The notes below the pieces were generated by a model that saw only the letters and a program-made list of their open reading frames with translations, made no database searches and was not told the origin of the DNA. A stretch of 64,000 nucleotides of DNA from an uncultured Clostridium sp. (lineage in GTDB: Bacteria > Bacillota > Clostridia > Lachnospirales > Lachnospiraceae): NCBI GenBank assembly GCA_946553025.1, contig CAMNRM010000002.1, positions 1 through 64,000 on the forward strand, given 5' to 3'. Of this stretch, positions 34,753 to 42,899 are shown one piece after another; within the stretch, counting starts at the first letter, position 1, and every line of letters begins with the position of its first letter. A program made the translations under genes and the position numbers.

Positions 34753-35133
34753 TTATACTGTCGTATACCACCAGAAACATAAATAATCGTGTTCACTTTC
34801 TGCAGCATAAATAACTTCATCCCAGCTTTCTTCTTTCAAACGAACTGCACGAATATACGTTGTAGGAATTTGAATTTCTGCATGATAAAGGTCAGAAGTA
34901 TATTCCTGAATTTTTTTATCAAATGTTTCCGGACAAATATCTTCAATATGGAACTCTGCAAACCATTCCTCCAAGGATTGCCTTCCATAATTGGCTTCCG
35001 TATGTTGCTTTATCCAACAAAATTGAATAAAATCATTCAATGAAGAAAATTCACTTTTGGAGGAAAACCACAAAATAATGGTTTGTTCCATATCGTGTTT
35101 AAAACACCCTCCTCCCAATTCAATTTTATACAT
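34753..35133 (-). CDS. hypothetical protein (126 aa)
   Basis: Not recognised. It is acidic, rich in aromatic residues (Trp, Tyr, Phe), begins MYKIELGGGCFKHDMEQ and ends HDYLCFWWYTTV. No membrane segment or known motif. AGAGG stands before the ATG. Its last 77 bp are duplicated at 40762-40838. Size and company resemble immunity-type proteins, but that is only inference. Confidence 0.6.
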   Translation of the reverse strand: MYKIELGGGCFKHDMEQTIILWFSSKSEFSSLNDFIQFCWIKQHTEANYGRQSLEEWFAEFHIEDICPETFDKKIQEYTSDLYHAEIQIPTTYIRAVRLKEESWDEVIYAAESEHDYLCFWWYTTV

Positions 35134-35212
35134 ATGCTGCCTCTATTATCAATTCATTCTTAAAAAAATCACTCATAGCCTCTCCTTCTCTCGAATCTCT
35201 TCATTATAATTC

Positions 35213-35250
35213 CATTTCATGATTCATTTTTACAAAACCATATTTTTCAG
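35213..35250 (-). pseudogene. third scrap of GNAT1 C-terminus
   Basis: Nearly identical to the last 38 bp or so of the GNAT1 gene (31404 onward) and to 42900 onward. Nothing else of the gene remains here. The rest of 35134-35266 shows no gene. Confidence 0.6.
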
Positions 35251-35266
35251 TTTAAAAAGCAGGAAA

Positions 35267-35692
35267 TCAACGGTTCCTGCGGATTTTAATCAAACGCATA
35301 AGATCACAATATAAAGCATCCTTATCTTCTAAATCAACCATCAGCCATCTCTGTCCATTTCCTTCCTGTGTCTGATGATATATCCTTTGCAGTTCGGCTG
35401 TACAATCGGAAAGAATTTCCTCAACCCGTGCTTTTTCTTTTTTGCCGACAACGACCAAAACCGTAAAATAACCCTCTCTTGGATATATCGTACACAAGGT
35501 TTTTCCGGCTTTTTTCCATTTAACATTCCAGCCCTTTTCCCAACTGCATGAACTGTATTCTATTTTTTCATCACATTGATAAGCATCCTTAATTTCTATA
35601 CAAAATTGCGTAAACACGGAATTTTTAATATACTGATCTATTTCCTCAAGGGTGGGGCAATAATTTTTCTCTTTTACATCTATCACAAACAT
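35267..35692 (-). CDS. DUF3788 family protein
   Basis: 141 aa with the family core KAGKTLCTIYPREGYFTVLV and NGQRWLMVDLEDKD near the end, closing in LIKIRRN. Function unknown; common in gut Firmicutes accessory regions. TTTGGAGGAAAA precedes the ATG. Confidence 0.82.
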   Translation of the reverse strand: MFVIDVKEKNYCPTLEEIDQYIKNSVFTQFCIEIKDAYQCDEKIEYSSCSWEKGWNVKWKKAGKTLCTIYPREGYFTVLVVVGKKEKARVEEILSDCTAELQRIYHQTQEGNGQRWLMVDLEDKDALYCDLMRLIKIRRNR

Positions 35693-35765
35693 TTTTCCTC
35701 CAAATTTTATTGTATCATTTTTCTATCCTTTTCATTTTTTCCACATCCATTCTTTGGTATATTTT

Positions 35766-36635
35766 CTAAAGCACATATCCGGTTCCCGTAGGTAACTCCT
35801 GACATATATGGTAATCATCCACTCTTCCAATGTAAGCAAGCATCAAAATCATACGAAGCGCCTGCTCATTATTATAAAAAAGAGGAACTGTAAACTTGCT
35901 GTGAATCTCTTCCAATTTCTTTGCAACCATATCTTCATCCATACGAATTGTTGCTGCAATCAATTCATCTGATTCCTGCAGCAAACGATATAATTCTGGT
36001 CGTCCGCCATTTTTTACTGCGCGGATAAATTCGCCCCTTACCTCTTCATTGGGAATAAAAACGGATGAAGTTCTTTCATCAAATGCCAAATATCCTAAAT
36101 GCACTAATAATGTCAAAACATCATCTTTATTTTTTAATGATGTCATATCATTTTGAAAACTTCCCGTATCAATTCTGCTGCTTTCTCCTATCAACATTTG
36201 TAAAATCACTTCTTTTAACCCATCATGATTCAAATCAATATAAATCTGTAGTGCTTCATAAGTTTCCGTACTTGTCCAAAAACTTTTAAGCTTTCGGCTC
36301 CGCATGGCATCTACTACAGATTTCGGATTATAAATATGAATATCGTCCCCCAAAACATACCCATCATACCAACGCCTTATTTCAGAAAAATCTTTTTTAT
36401 ATCCTTTACAAAGCACTTTTACTTCATCCTCAGTGAATCCTGTATATTCTGCAAACATTTCAGGTGTCGTCATCGAATATTCGTCAAAAATATTTAATGC
36501 TGAATGCGTTCCGTATTTTTTTATTGGCAAGATCCCTGTCATATAGGCCAAAGAAACATAGGTGCGATCCTTAAATAAATCTTTCAGAAAATCAAGATAA
36601 TGTTTCTGCGCCTTGACATCCTGCTTTTCTTCCCT
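35766..36635 (-). pseudogene. AAA-ATPase-like/PD-(D/E)XK protein, both ends missing
   Basis: The frame reads FREEKQDVKAQKHYLDFLKD then YVSLAYMTGILPIKKYGTHS and on to ELPTGTGYVL, the middle part of the AAA-ATPase-like/DUF1703 family. The N-terminal P-loop domain (about 200 residues) is missing; the frame joins a GNAT fragment at about 36635. The C-terminal nuclease motif is also missing, as the frame stops just after the ELPTG turn. An internal ATG at 36551 opens a 261-aa frame, but this is not a whole gene. Confidence 0.8.
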
Positions 36636-36778
36636 GAAGATGTGGGATTACGTTTCAAGTACTTTTCAATGCCCTCCCTGCTGTCATCGGTTGAATTTAA
36701 TCCCATTCCCGGAGTATTCATCCACAGGTTATATACACAGTCATAATCCGTTATTGACATTACCCTGATATCTATCAT
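36636..36778 (-). pseudogene. GNAT N-terminal fragment fused to ATPase remnant
   Basis: With a good GGAGG site, an ATG at 36778 starts MIDIRVMSITDYDCVYNLWM, then NTPGMGLNSTDDSREGIEKY and LKRNP, which is the N-terminus of a known GNAT group. After about 47 residues homology ends and the ATPase remnant begins in another frame. So the fragment marks a recombination or deletion junction. Confidence 0.75.
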
Positions 36779-36851
36779 AATAAATCCTCACATCCTCCTG
36801 TTTCCGTGGTAAAATTTTATATCATCTACGAAATTCCCTTTCAAATTTCGA

Positions 36852-37571
36852 CTACTCCATTTGCCGCCTTAATTCATTCCAGTCCTTTATGATCAGGATA
36901 TTTTTATCTTCTTTATACAATGAATCATCCATTGCCCCCACATACCATACAGGCGACATCCCGGCATTTAAGGAACCTTTTACATCACATTCATACTGAT
37001 CTCCTATATACCAGACTTCACTTGGCTGCAATTCAGCTTTTTCTAAGGCCAAATCAAATATCCTTTTATTCGGTTTGCGAAACATATAATTGCTTGAAGT
37101 AATAATAAATTCAAATACATTTTCTGGAAGCAGCCTGTTGATACGTTCCGCAACCACAGACGAAGCATAAGGAATATTGCTGATTACGCCTGTGCGGATA
37201 CCTTTCTTTTTCAAATCGTTTAAAAATTCTTTTATATGTTCTGTTGGCGCTCCAGGAGCAGCAGCATTCCAGAATACTGTATCCATTTCATCATTATTCA
37301 ATGCAATCTCTATTCCCAGAGATTCATAAAGATAAGACATAAACATTGTATTGGGTATTTCTGTCTGCAATAAATACCTTTTTTCAGAAGTAAACCTTCC
37401 CAACTCCTGATTGATTTCATTTGCTCTGTCCTGCACCTGCTCTGCCGTCAAATGATATTTATTTCTTGTAGCATACGGTAAGACAGCTTCTATTCCCTTT
37501 ATTCCGTTAAATTTCTGTTCTGCAATTAGTGTCTGACCATAATCAAACAGTATCATTTTGGGTATTTCCAT
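36852..37571 (-). CDS. HAD family hydrolase
   Basis: 239 aa phosphatase-type HAD protein. Motif I is FDYGQTL (nucleophile Asp9, with Gly where many HADs have the second Asp), motif II is VISNIP, motif III is the Lys in FRKPNKRIF and motif IV is YIGDQYECDVKGSLNAGM. A helical cap lies between motifs I and II. It has its own GGGGAG site. Substrate unknown. Confidence 0.87.
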   Translation of the reverse strand: MEIPKMILFDYGQTLIAEQKFNGIKGIEAVLPYATRNKYHLTAEQVQDRANEINQELGRFTSEKRYLLQTEIPNTMFMSYLYESLGIEIALNNDEMDTVFWNAAAPGAPTEHIKEFLNDLKKKGIRTGVISNIPYASSVVAERINRLLPENVFEFIITSSNYMFRKPNKRIFDLALEKAELQPSEVWYIGDQYECDVKGSLNAGMSPVWYVGAMDDSLYKEDKNILIIKDWNELRRQME

Positions 37572-37651
37572 ACAATTTTTCTCCCCATTCCAATACCATC
37601 ATCACAAAGGATAATTTTTTAGTCTATTCGCTTTAATGAAATGTGGTTCCT

Positions 37652-37933
37652 TTATTTATCACCATAAAAACTATTTTCACTATATTGTGCCCATTTTAAA
37701 TACATTTCTTTATAATTATCTTTAATAAATGCTCTTATTTTTCTTATTTCTCTGTCATTTAAAATCCCTTTATTTTGTAACTCACAATCTCCATTTGCTT
37801 TCACTAAAAATTTAGCAGAACCAGCTTCCGTTAATGCCTTATCACTGGCATGAACATGCATACATTCAACAACACAAAATGATGTAAAATACAAGTAATA
37901 TCCAGCCACTTTAAATTGATAATATTTAGGCAT
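37652..37933 (-). CDS. DUF4160 family protein
   Basis: 93 aa with the DUF4160 layout: MPKYYQFKVAGYYLYF, then HVHASDKALTEAGSAKF, a central acidic turn and a helical end (IRAFIKDNYKEMYLKWAQY). Third gene of a tight three-gene set; the previous gene stops one base before its ATG and supplies its GGAGG. DUF4160 proteins are often beside DUF2442 partners; the set has been suspected to be toxin-antitoxin-like, but no activity is known to me. Confidence 0.78.
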   Translation of the reverse strand: MPKYYQFKVAGYYLYFTSFCVVECMHVHASDKALTEAGSAKFLVKANGDCELQNKGILNDREIRKIRAFIKDNYKEMYLKWAQYSENSFYGDK

Positions 37934-37934
37934 T

Positions 37935-38156
37935 TTAATCCTCCATATATTTTCTGTTTTTTTTCAGATAATCACTAACAATACTAATTTCAATATCATC
38001 CATTGTAGTTTCCATCACTTCTTCATTTGAGGAAAACACTACAGCCTTTTCAGGAGCATTTAAGTTAAGAACGCGAAAACCTAATGCACATTTGGTAAAA
38101 GCATAACCATTAATAATTACATCTGCTGCATCTGCCACTTCTCTAATGTCTATCAT
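37935..38156 (-). CDS. hypothetical protein, middle gene of DUF4160 set
   Basis: 73 aa, starts MIDIREVADAADVIINGYAF and contains RVLNLNAPEKAVVFS, ending in a charged helix. Not assigned to a family with certainty. Its start overlaps the end of the gene before it by 14 bp and its stop lies 1 bp before the DUF4160 start, so translation is coupled. Confidence 0.7.
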   Translation of the reverse strand: MIDIREVADAADVIINGYAFTKCALGFRVLNLNAPEKAVVFSSNEEVMETTMDDIEISIVSDYLKKNRKYMED

Positions 38157-38418
38157 AATGAACCCTCACTTCCTCTATTTGATTTACAAAATAGTCTGCA
38201 TCAATATATAAATTTTCCAATATAGGAATTAAATCAATGTATTCTTCTTCATCCTCTATATTATGACAATATTTTGCCATAACAACCAAATAACCATGAT
38301 TCCATTCTTTCACCGACGAGTAATACTCTAATGAATATGCTGCTTTAAATCGAATCACATAATGATTAAATTTGAATATTGTATAATTTTTTTCACTACT
38401 TAATGTGGCATAATTCAT
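38143..38418 (-). CDS. hypothetical protein, first gene of DUF4160 set
   Basis: 91 aa with FNHYVIRFKAAYSLEYYSS and GYLVVMAKYCHN and an acidic DEEEYIDLIPILENLY segment that resembles an antitoxin-like or immunity-like acidic helix. Family not recognised. ATG at 38418 follows AGAGGT; the frame opens at a TTG six bases earlier. Confidence 0.7.
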   Translation of the reverse strand: MNYATLSSEKNYTIFKFNHYVIRFKAAYSLEYYSSVKEWNHGYLVVMAKYCHNIEDEEEYIDLIPILENLYIDADYFVNQIEEVRVHYDRH

Positions 38419-38457
38419 ATTCAATTACCTCTGATTTATATTGAATTTGTTGGAACT

Positions 38458-38518
38458 TTTTCCTGTTTTTTTGAACTTTTTTTGCCGATTAAAACATCTC
38501 ATTCCCTATTATATTCAT
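38458..38518 (-). pseudogene. cytidine deaminase 5' remnant
   Basis: Matches the first 60 bp of the intact deaminase gene (44305-44697). Here codon 10 (CAA) is changed to the stop TAA and the gene ends about 20 codons in, joined to the DUF4160 set. Confidence 0.8.
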
Positions 38519-38521
38519 TTT

Positions 38522-38989
38522 TTACTTCTCCATTATTGCATCTATTATCAATTTCTTATTATCTTTCAGCAACTTCCGCTCCCACCCATACAGCCAAGTT
38601 TCATGATCGGTTATCCATTGATCTATTTTTTCCGATTCCTCTATCCAAGCATCAGGATAATTAAAATTTCCGGCATATTTAGGATTTTGATAGTCATGTA
38701 CTCCATAACGAAAAATAGAAACTAATTCATCATCGTCTTTTTCTTCCAAAAATCGAATCGTTAATTGAATATCTTCAGGAGGTGTTGCTTCATAAAACGT
38801 CCATACCCCACTTCTTTGGGACATCGCAAACCAATTAATTATAGTAAAAAAAGCAATTACACACAGCGGTCTTTTCTCCGGCGGAATATGATAATACAAT
38901 TCTTTACAAAATTCCGGTTCCAGAAGATACAAATCCTGATCATCAATTTCTTCCAGCTGCTGATAAAGTTTTTCAATCCTACTTTCCAT
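38522..38989 (-). CDS. DUF4375/DMP19-like protein, copy A
   Basis: 155 aa helical protein with DLYLLEPEFCKELYYHIPPE, FFTIINWFAMSQRSGVWTF and an acidic EEKDDDELVSIFRYG stretch. It resembles the DMP19/DUF4375 proteins (a DNA-mimic and immunity-like family), though the match is by pattern only. Second copy at 44701-45168 differs at about ten residues, mostly near the C-terminus. AGGAG lies before the ATG at 38989. Confidence 0.65.
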   Translation of the reverse strand: MESRIEKLYQQLEEIDDQDLYLLEPEFCKELYYHIPPEKRPLCVIAFFTIINWFAMSQRSGVWTFYEATPPEDIQLTIRFLEEKDDDELVSIFRYGVHDYQNPKYAGNFNYPDAWIEESEKIDQWITDHETWLYGWERKLLKDNKKLIIDAIMEK

Positions 38990-39052
38990 ATCAACCACAC
39001 TCCTGTTTATGAATTTAACCTAATGCTTACTTATCTGGTGTAAAAATTCTTT

Positions 39053-39163
39053 TCAAGATTCATATAAATTTGTATAGTTTACTTCTTTGCTGTTAAGGAT
39101 AAAAGCTAAATCAGGGCACTCTATATCTTTATTATTAAATCCAGCAAACACATCAATTCTTTA
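39053..39163 (-). pseudogene. C-terminal fragment of an unrecognised gene
   Basis: A frame without a start reads DVFAGFNNKDIECPDLAFIL then NSKEVNYTNLYES and stops at 39053. It looks like the tail of a lost protein. It sits exactly at the edge of the 599-bp duplication. Confidence 0.45.
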
Positions 39164-39194
39164 TTGATTTTCTAATTTTCTATAAATTCCCTAT

Positions 39195-39563
39195 TTATAA
39201 TAATTCCCGCATATATTTTGAAACATAGAACCGGTCTTCTTCTAACTCTGTATCCAGGCAAGACCAATAGATAATATCCTGATAATATAGCTGCTTTTCA
39301 GCAACAAGAATAGTCTTTATTTTATTCCAAATTTGCTCAAGTAAAACGGATTCTCTTCCTTCTGCAATCAAATCATCAAACCCCTGAATAATCATATTTA
39401 TCATTTCTTTTTTTTGATGCACAGACAGGATATTTTCATGATAAAAATCAATATAATCTTCTGTGTTTTCACTATCTCCTGCAGTAAAACGCCAGTCCTG
39501 ATCGAATTTATCCGGCGGAATAACTCCATATTTCTGATAAAGTACGGAATAAAAATCCTGCAT
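39195..39563 (-). CDS. hypothetical protein (about 122 aa)
   Basis: Not recognised. Begins MQDFYSVLYQKYGVIPPDKF, acidic, with ILVAEKQLYYQDIIYWSCLD near the end. No transmembrane segment. A GTG at 39587 is an alternative start; neither has a strong ribosome binding site. Size, acidity and setting resemble immunity proteins. Confidence 0.55.
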   Translation of the reverse strand: MQDFYSVLYQKYGVIPPDKFDQDWRFTAGDSENTEDYIDFYHENILSVHQKKEMINMIIQGFDDLIAEGRESVLLEQIWNKIKTILVAEKQLYYQDIIYWSCLDTELEEDRFYVSKYMRELL

Positions 39564-39671
39564 TTCTATTATACTTTCCCTTTCCACATTTAATCATCTT
39601 GAGTAATGATAGGATTATTTTATTCTTTAGCTTCCGTAATAAAACCCTCTTTCATATCCTCATATATTCTT

Positions 39672-40217
39672 TCATTCGATAAACATCTCCATGTCATTTA
39701 GTTTAACATATACATAAGTATCTTTCCAAATAGGTTTTTCCGTTTCATCTTTCCAGAAATACACATTTTTTCTAAAATGAGCTTCGCGCTGAAATCCTAA
39801 CACTTCAAGTAATTTCCATGAACTCTTATTATTGGGATCACACTCTGCATATACCCTATGTACACCATTAGAAAATGCACGTTCGATTAAAGCTTTGCAA
39901 CTTTCAGCAGCATAACCATATCCCCAATAATTTTGATTAAATACATATCCTATTTCCAGTGCTTCAAACTCACGCTTTCCCATATATACATTTCCAATCA
40001 TTTTATGGGATTTTTTCAATTCAACAGCAATCATTTCATCTGTACTAATGCGCCATTCAAGACTTTTTTGTGTTTCCTCGAAGGTTTGCGGTTTATACGG
40101 TTCATATCTCACGACTTCCTTATCGGATAAATATTCAAATAAATCCTGAATATCTTCTTTTTTATATCTTCTTAAAATTAACCTTTCTGTTTCTGCTATA
40201 AATAGTTTGTTTTCCAT
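39672..40217 (-). CDS. GNAT family N-acetyltransferase (RimJ/RimL-like, GNAT3)
   Basis: 181 aa: ETERLILRRYKKEDIQDLFE at the start, LEIGYVFNQNYWGYGYAAES as the acetyl-CoA region and NNKSSWKLLEVLGFQREAHF late. This is the RimJ/RimL/SpeG-type group acting on proteins or small amines. GGGAGC precedes the ATG. A second copy at 46978 retains only both ends. Confidence 0.87.
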   Translation of the reverse strand: MENKLFIAETERLILRRYKKEDIQDLFEYLSDKEVVRYEPYKPQTFEETQKSLEWRISTDEMIAVELKKSHKMIGNVYMGKREFEALEIGYVFNQNYWGYGYAAESCKALIERAFSNGVHRVYAECDPNNKSSWKLLEVLGFQREAHFRKNVYFWKDETEKPIWKDTYVYVKLNDMEMFIE

Positions 40218-40295
40218 ATCACACGCTCCCTAAACGAATAAGCTTTACTTGTTTCTTTTTTGAAAACTTACCAAAAACTTTGTCTACCCCAACAG

Positions 40296-40394
40296 TCAAT
40301 AGAATACTCCACAACCCACAGCATCTCTGATATTCATTTGATTTTTTAAAATATGTCCAAGTACTTGTATATCTCTGCTATAACTTTTATTCAC
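40296..40394 (-). pseudogene. truncated HepT-like (HEPN) toxin gene
   Basis: A GTG at 40394, overlapping the nucleotidyltransferase stop by 8 bp, starts NKSYSRDIQVLGHILKN followed by MNIRDAV, the usual start of HepT-like HEPN RNases. After about 26 codons it runs into another sequence and stops at 40296. The RX4-6H active-site motif is absent, so no toxin is made. The joined sequence belongs to a small-protein repeat also present at 47120 (reading GLWSILLTVGVDKVFGKFS in another frame). Confidence 0.68.
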
Positions 40395-40716
40395 ACCATA
40401 CCACCTCTTTTAGAACATTTTTATAAACACTTTCATCATTTGTTGGGAGATCCATTTCTTTGAAAAAATTGTCCATTTCTTCATCTTCTTGTTTTAATAG
40501 GCCAAGCAACAACACATCTACATCTATTCCATAAAAACTACTTTTTATATAATCCATATCAGTTATTGGCATTAAATCTGTATCTACTACTATATCTATA
40601 TCACTTGAATCTGTATTATCACCTCTGGCATAAGAACCTGCTAATCCCATCTTTATGTTATAAAACCTATTATGTTTAATTTTTGATAGTATCCCAAGTA
40701 TCTCATTCTTGTTCAT
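40387..40716 (-). CDS. MNT-type nucleotidyltransferase (antitoxin of HEPN/MNT pair)
   Basis: 109 aa. GLAGSYARGDNTDSSDIDIV holds the pol-beta core (Gly27-Ser28, Asp39, Asp41), with a third acidic strand at IDVDVLLLG. It belongs to minimal nucleotidyltransferases that AMPylate and silence HEPN toxins. ATG at 40716 follows GGAGATGAG; the open frame reaches 40833 but that part is a repeat of another gene's end. Its toxin partner downstream is cut short, leaving an orphan antitoxin. Confidence 0.82.
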   Translation of the reverse strand: MNKNEILGILSKIKHNRFYNIKMGLAGSYARGDNTDSSDIDIVVDTDLMPITDMDYIKSSFYGIDVDVLLLGLLKQEDEEMDNFFKEMDLPTNDESVYKNVLKEVVWCE

Positions 40717-40761
40717 AAATCTCATCTCCATTTTTTGTCCAGTTATCCAAGAAACTGGAAT

Positions 40762-40838
40762 TTTATTATGCTGTCGTATACCACCAGAAACATAAATAAT
40801 TGTGTTCACTTTCTGCAGCATAAATAACTTCATCCCAG
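40762..40838 (-). pseudogene. 3' fragment of the 126-aa hypothetical gene
   Basis: 77 bp nearly identical (two differences) to 34749-34825, the end of the gene at 34753-35133. It overlaps the end of the CPCC gene, so it lies precisely at a junction. Confidence 0.8.
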
Positions 40839-41174
40839 TTCATTCTCTGCTGTACTTACCTTATCTCCAGTCTTTTCGTTATTTTCCGGTAATTCCTGCA
40901 AAAGCGGTAAACGCACCGAATCTACAAACCGCGGATCACATGCTGAATATTTCCGATAATTTTCACGTCCCTCTGCCAGAGTTTCATGGTTTGCCCCGCT
41001 GTATATTTCAGGATTATCTCTAAACACATCATTTTCCCAAAAACAAACTGGACAAATATCCCACATAATATCTTCTTCTGTTCCCACTAACGTATAATAG
41101 CCGCAGCATTTACATTGATGCCGCTTTTCAATCCCATGATTTTCCAATTCAACATCTTCCATCTTATTTCCCAT
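40830..41174 (-). CDS. CPCC family cysteine-rich protein
   Basis: About 114 aa with CKCCGYYTLVGTEEDIMWDI, then CPVCFWENDV and GANHETLAEGRENYRKYSAC, the cysteine-rich CPCC domain (likely a zinc ribbon). Function unknown; often found near polymorphic-toxin immunity genes. The open frame goes up to 41279, but a promoter (41238-41266) lies inside it, so the true start is at 41174 or 41162. The last residues come from sequence shared with the 126-aa gene scar. Confidence 0.8.
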   Translation of the reverse strand: MGNKMEDVELENHGIEKRHQCKCCGYYTLVGTEEDIMWDICPVCFWENDVFRDNPEIYSGANHETLAEGRENYRKYSACDPRFVDSVRLPLLQELPENNEKTGDKVSTAENELG

Positions 41175-41237
41175 AACATCCACACTCTCATCTATGGGTT
41201 TAACCGAACATACACATATCGCCTGTTCATGATAAAC

Positions 41238-41266
41238 ATTATAAACGATCTTTCCTTCCCTGGCAA
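41238..41266 (-). promoter_or_regulatory. promoter of the CPCC gene, repeated element
   Basis: On the minus strand TTGCCA, 17 nt, TATAAT. The region from about 41246 to 41300 is nearly the same as that at 50519-50578 in front of the HD gene, so a promoter has been copied to two unrelated genes. Confidence 0.65.
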
Positions 41267-41367
41267 AACCTTTTTCCATTCTGCGGAAATTTTTCCTACA
41301 AAAAACTTTGTTTTCTTGTACTACTCAGCACGGTATAATCTCTGACGAATTTACCTATAAAGCATAA

Positions 41368-41784
41368 TCAGCTATCAAACACACCCAGAAACTTAAAATA
41401 GCCAAAGGTTTCATTTTGTACTTCTTTGATTGCACCGTCATAAATTATCCTATCCAAAATAATAATCGCATTATAAGGTCTGTCTAATCTATCGGGATAC
41501 ATTCTTTTTAACGCATCAATATCAAAAATTTCTGCGCCTTTGACAAGTTCATCTATTCTAGCCGTCAAATTCTTCTGCAATACCATAACAGCAAAATCTT
41601 CATCATAGGTATTTATGCCAAAATCAACACCCATTTCAAATCCTATATAATCATCCTCCAAAAGGTCATAATCCTTTTCCCAATATTGTTCAAATAGCTC
41701 CTGCGATTTACAAACGCCAATAAAAACTGAGCAGCGACTTTCGTCTGTGCTATAGCTAATATCTAATTGTTCAACCTGCCTCAT
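41368..41784 (-). CDS. immunity 22-like protein
   Basis: 138 aa with CSVFIGVCKSQELFEQYWEK, FEMGVDFGINTYDEDFAVMV and a helical rest, which fits the Imm22 pattern (short fold with a YDEDF motif). Imm22 proteins protect against polymorphic toxins. No cognate toxin gene is seen, so it may be an orphan immunity gene. GAGGTTAAAAT precedes the ATG. Confidence 0.65.
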   Translation of the reverse strand: MRQVEQLDISYSTDESRCSVFIGVCKSQELFEQYWEKDYDLLEDDYIGFEMGVDFGINTYDEDFAVMVLQKNLTARIDELVKGAEIFDIDALKRMYPDRLDRPYNAIIILDRIIYDGAIKEVQNETFGYFKFLGVFDS

Positions 41785-41810
41785 ATTTTAACCTCCTCGA
41801 AAATCTCGAT

Positions 41811-42102
41811 TTATCCATTCTCCTTCATTCGCTTACAGCCCTTGTTCCAATGCTTCTAAACAATCATAATAACCTGAAAAATGATAAGTTCCTTTCCTTT
41901 TAGATAAAACTGCCCACATTAAACTATTTGTTTCATCATCAATAATTTCAGCAATATATGTACCCCCATACTTGAACATTCGACGCGGTATTTCATCATC
42001 CAAAAAATCCGTTTTTGAAAGATTTATTTCCGAGAGAATTTCACAATGATGTTCCTTAAGAAAGATTAATTCTTTCTTTGTATAAGTTATATTTAATTTA
42101 AT
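41811..42102. repeat. 292-bp duplication, copy A
   Basis: Equal in length and almost identical to 45369-45660. It contains the 101-aa hypothetical gene without its start. Confidence 0.88.
41833..42102 (-). pseudogene. 101-aa hypothetical gene, copy A without start
   Basis: The frame matches residues from IKLNITYTKKELIFLK to the stop of the gene at 45391, but the start codons are lost at the boundary with the methyltransferase gene, 6 bp from that gene's stop. Otherwise the frame is whole, so an alternative start fed by the upstream ribosome is not excluded. Confidence 0.7.
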
Positions 42103-42107
42103 TTTGA

Positions 42108-42815
42108 TTATTTCAGCCTAATAGAAATACCAACAAAACAAGTATATGGTTTAATAATAGTTTCAAAATACTGCTTATCGCCGAGAGCAAATGGATTATC
42201 TGTTGCCAGCCAATCTTCCCATGCTCTGCTGAAGCAGTCCATTTCCCATGTTTTCACCGACTCAATTCTATCACTGATGCCGATAATCTCTTTCCAGCAT
42301 TTTGGACTCTTAAACATATGAGCATCATCTCCAACCCAATCGGAAAGAAGCTCTTCGGCACAGCCTGTATATTCATCCTTCAACCCTGGAATTCCAATCA
42401 AAACCACCCCGTTGCTCTTCATCAACGGCAAAATCTTTTCCTGAAAAAATCCCTTACTTCCCCCAAAATAATGATAAGCATCAACACTAAACAGTGCATG
42501 AAATTGTTTTTCTTCAAAATGAAGCTGGTTCGCATCCTCACAAACAGGTGTTATCTGTTCTCCAACCCCCCAACAGGCAAATCGTTTTCCATTTTCTTCC
42601 GCACGCACCCAAAGATCATTGGCAAAAACTTTCGCTCCTGTTTCCTTGGCAATAACAAAACTTGTCAGCCCTGTCCCGCATCCCAAATCAAGAATCCGGT
42701 CATCCGCAGCAAACCGCAAAGGATATTTATCCAATAATTCCGCTAAAATCCTGACACTATTTGGGCCCATCATGGTTTCTTCGGAAATATATTTTTTATA
42801 ATTGTTAATATCCAA
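42108..42815 (-). CDS. class I SAM-dependent methyltransferase
   Basis: 235 aa with motif I DDRILDLGCGTGLTSFVIAK and the acidic second motif VFANDLWV, plus a CFSRAWEDWLATDNPFA segment typical of a small group of Firmicutes enzymes of unknown acceptor. Start is set to TTG at 42815, as GGAGGTG lies 6 nt ahead and relatives begin near MDINNYKKYISEE. Upstream ATGs (42839, 42848) belong to the end of a kinase scar. Confidence 0.85.
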   Translation of the reverse strand: MDINNYKKYISEETMMGPNSVRILAELLDKYPLRFAADDRILDLGCGTGLTSFVIAKETGAKVFANDLWVRAEENGKRFACWGVGEQITPVCEDANQLHFEEKQFHALFSVDAYHYFGGSKGFFQEKILPLMKSNGVVLIGIPGLKDEYTGCAEELLSDWVGDDAHMFKSPKCWKEIIGISDRIESVKTWEMDCFSRAWEDWLATDNPFALGDKQYFETIIKPYTCFVGISIRLK

Positions 42816-42827
42816 TGATTTCACCTC

Positions 42828-42890
42828 CGCTAAATTCATATTTATCATTAATCAGCACGTAATTGACATGATATTTTTGCGCCAATGTTA
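42828..42890 (-). pseudogene. kinase C-terminal remnant
   Basis: Minus strand reads ITLAQKYHVNYVLINDKYEF, the end of the P-loop kinase family seen whole at 46377-46889. It overlaps the methyltransferase ribosome binding site. Confidence 0.7.
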
Positions 42891-42899
42891 TTTTCTTTT

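Larger units (their letters stand above)
38458..39056. repeat. 599-bp duplication, copy A
   Basis: Same length and nearly identical to 44637-45235 (about 20 differences by eye). It covers the whole DUF4375-like gene and the first part of the cytidine deaminase gene, which is broken in this copy. Confidence 0.9.
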
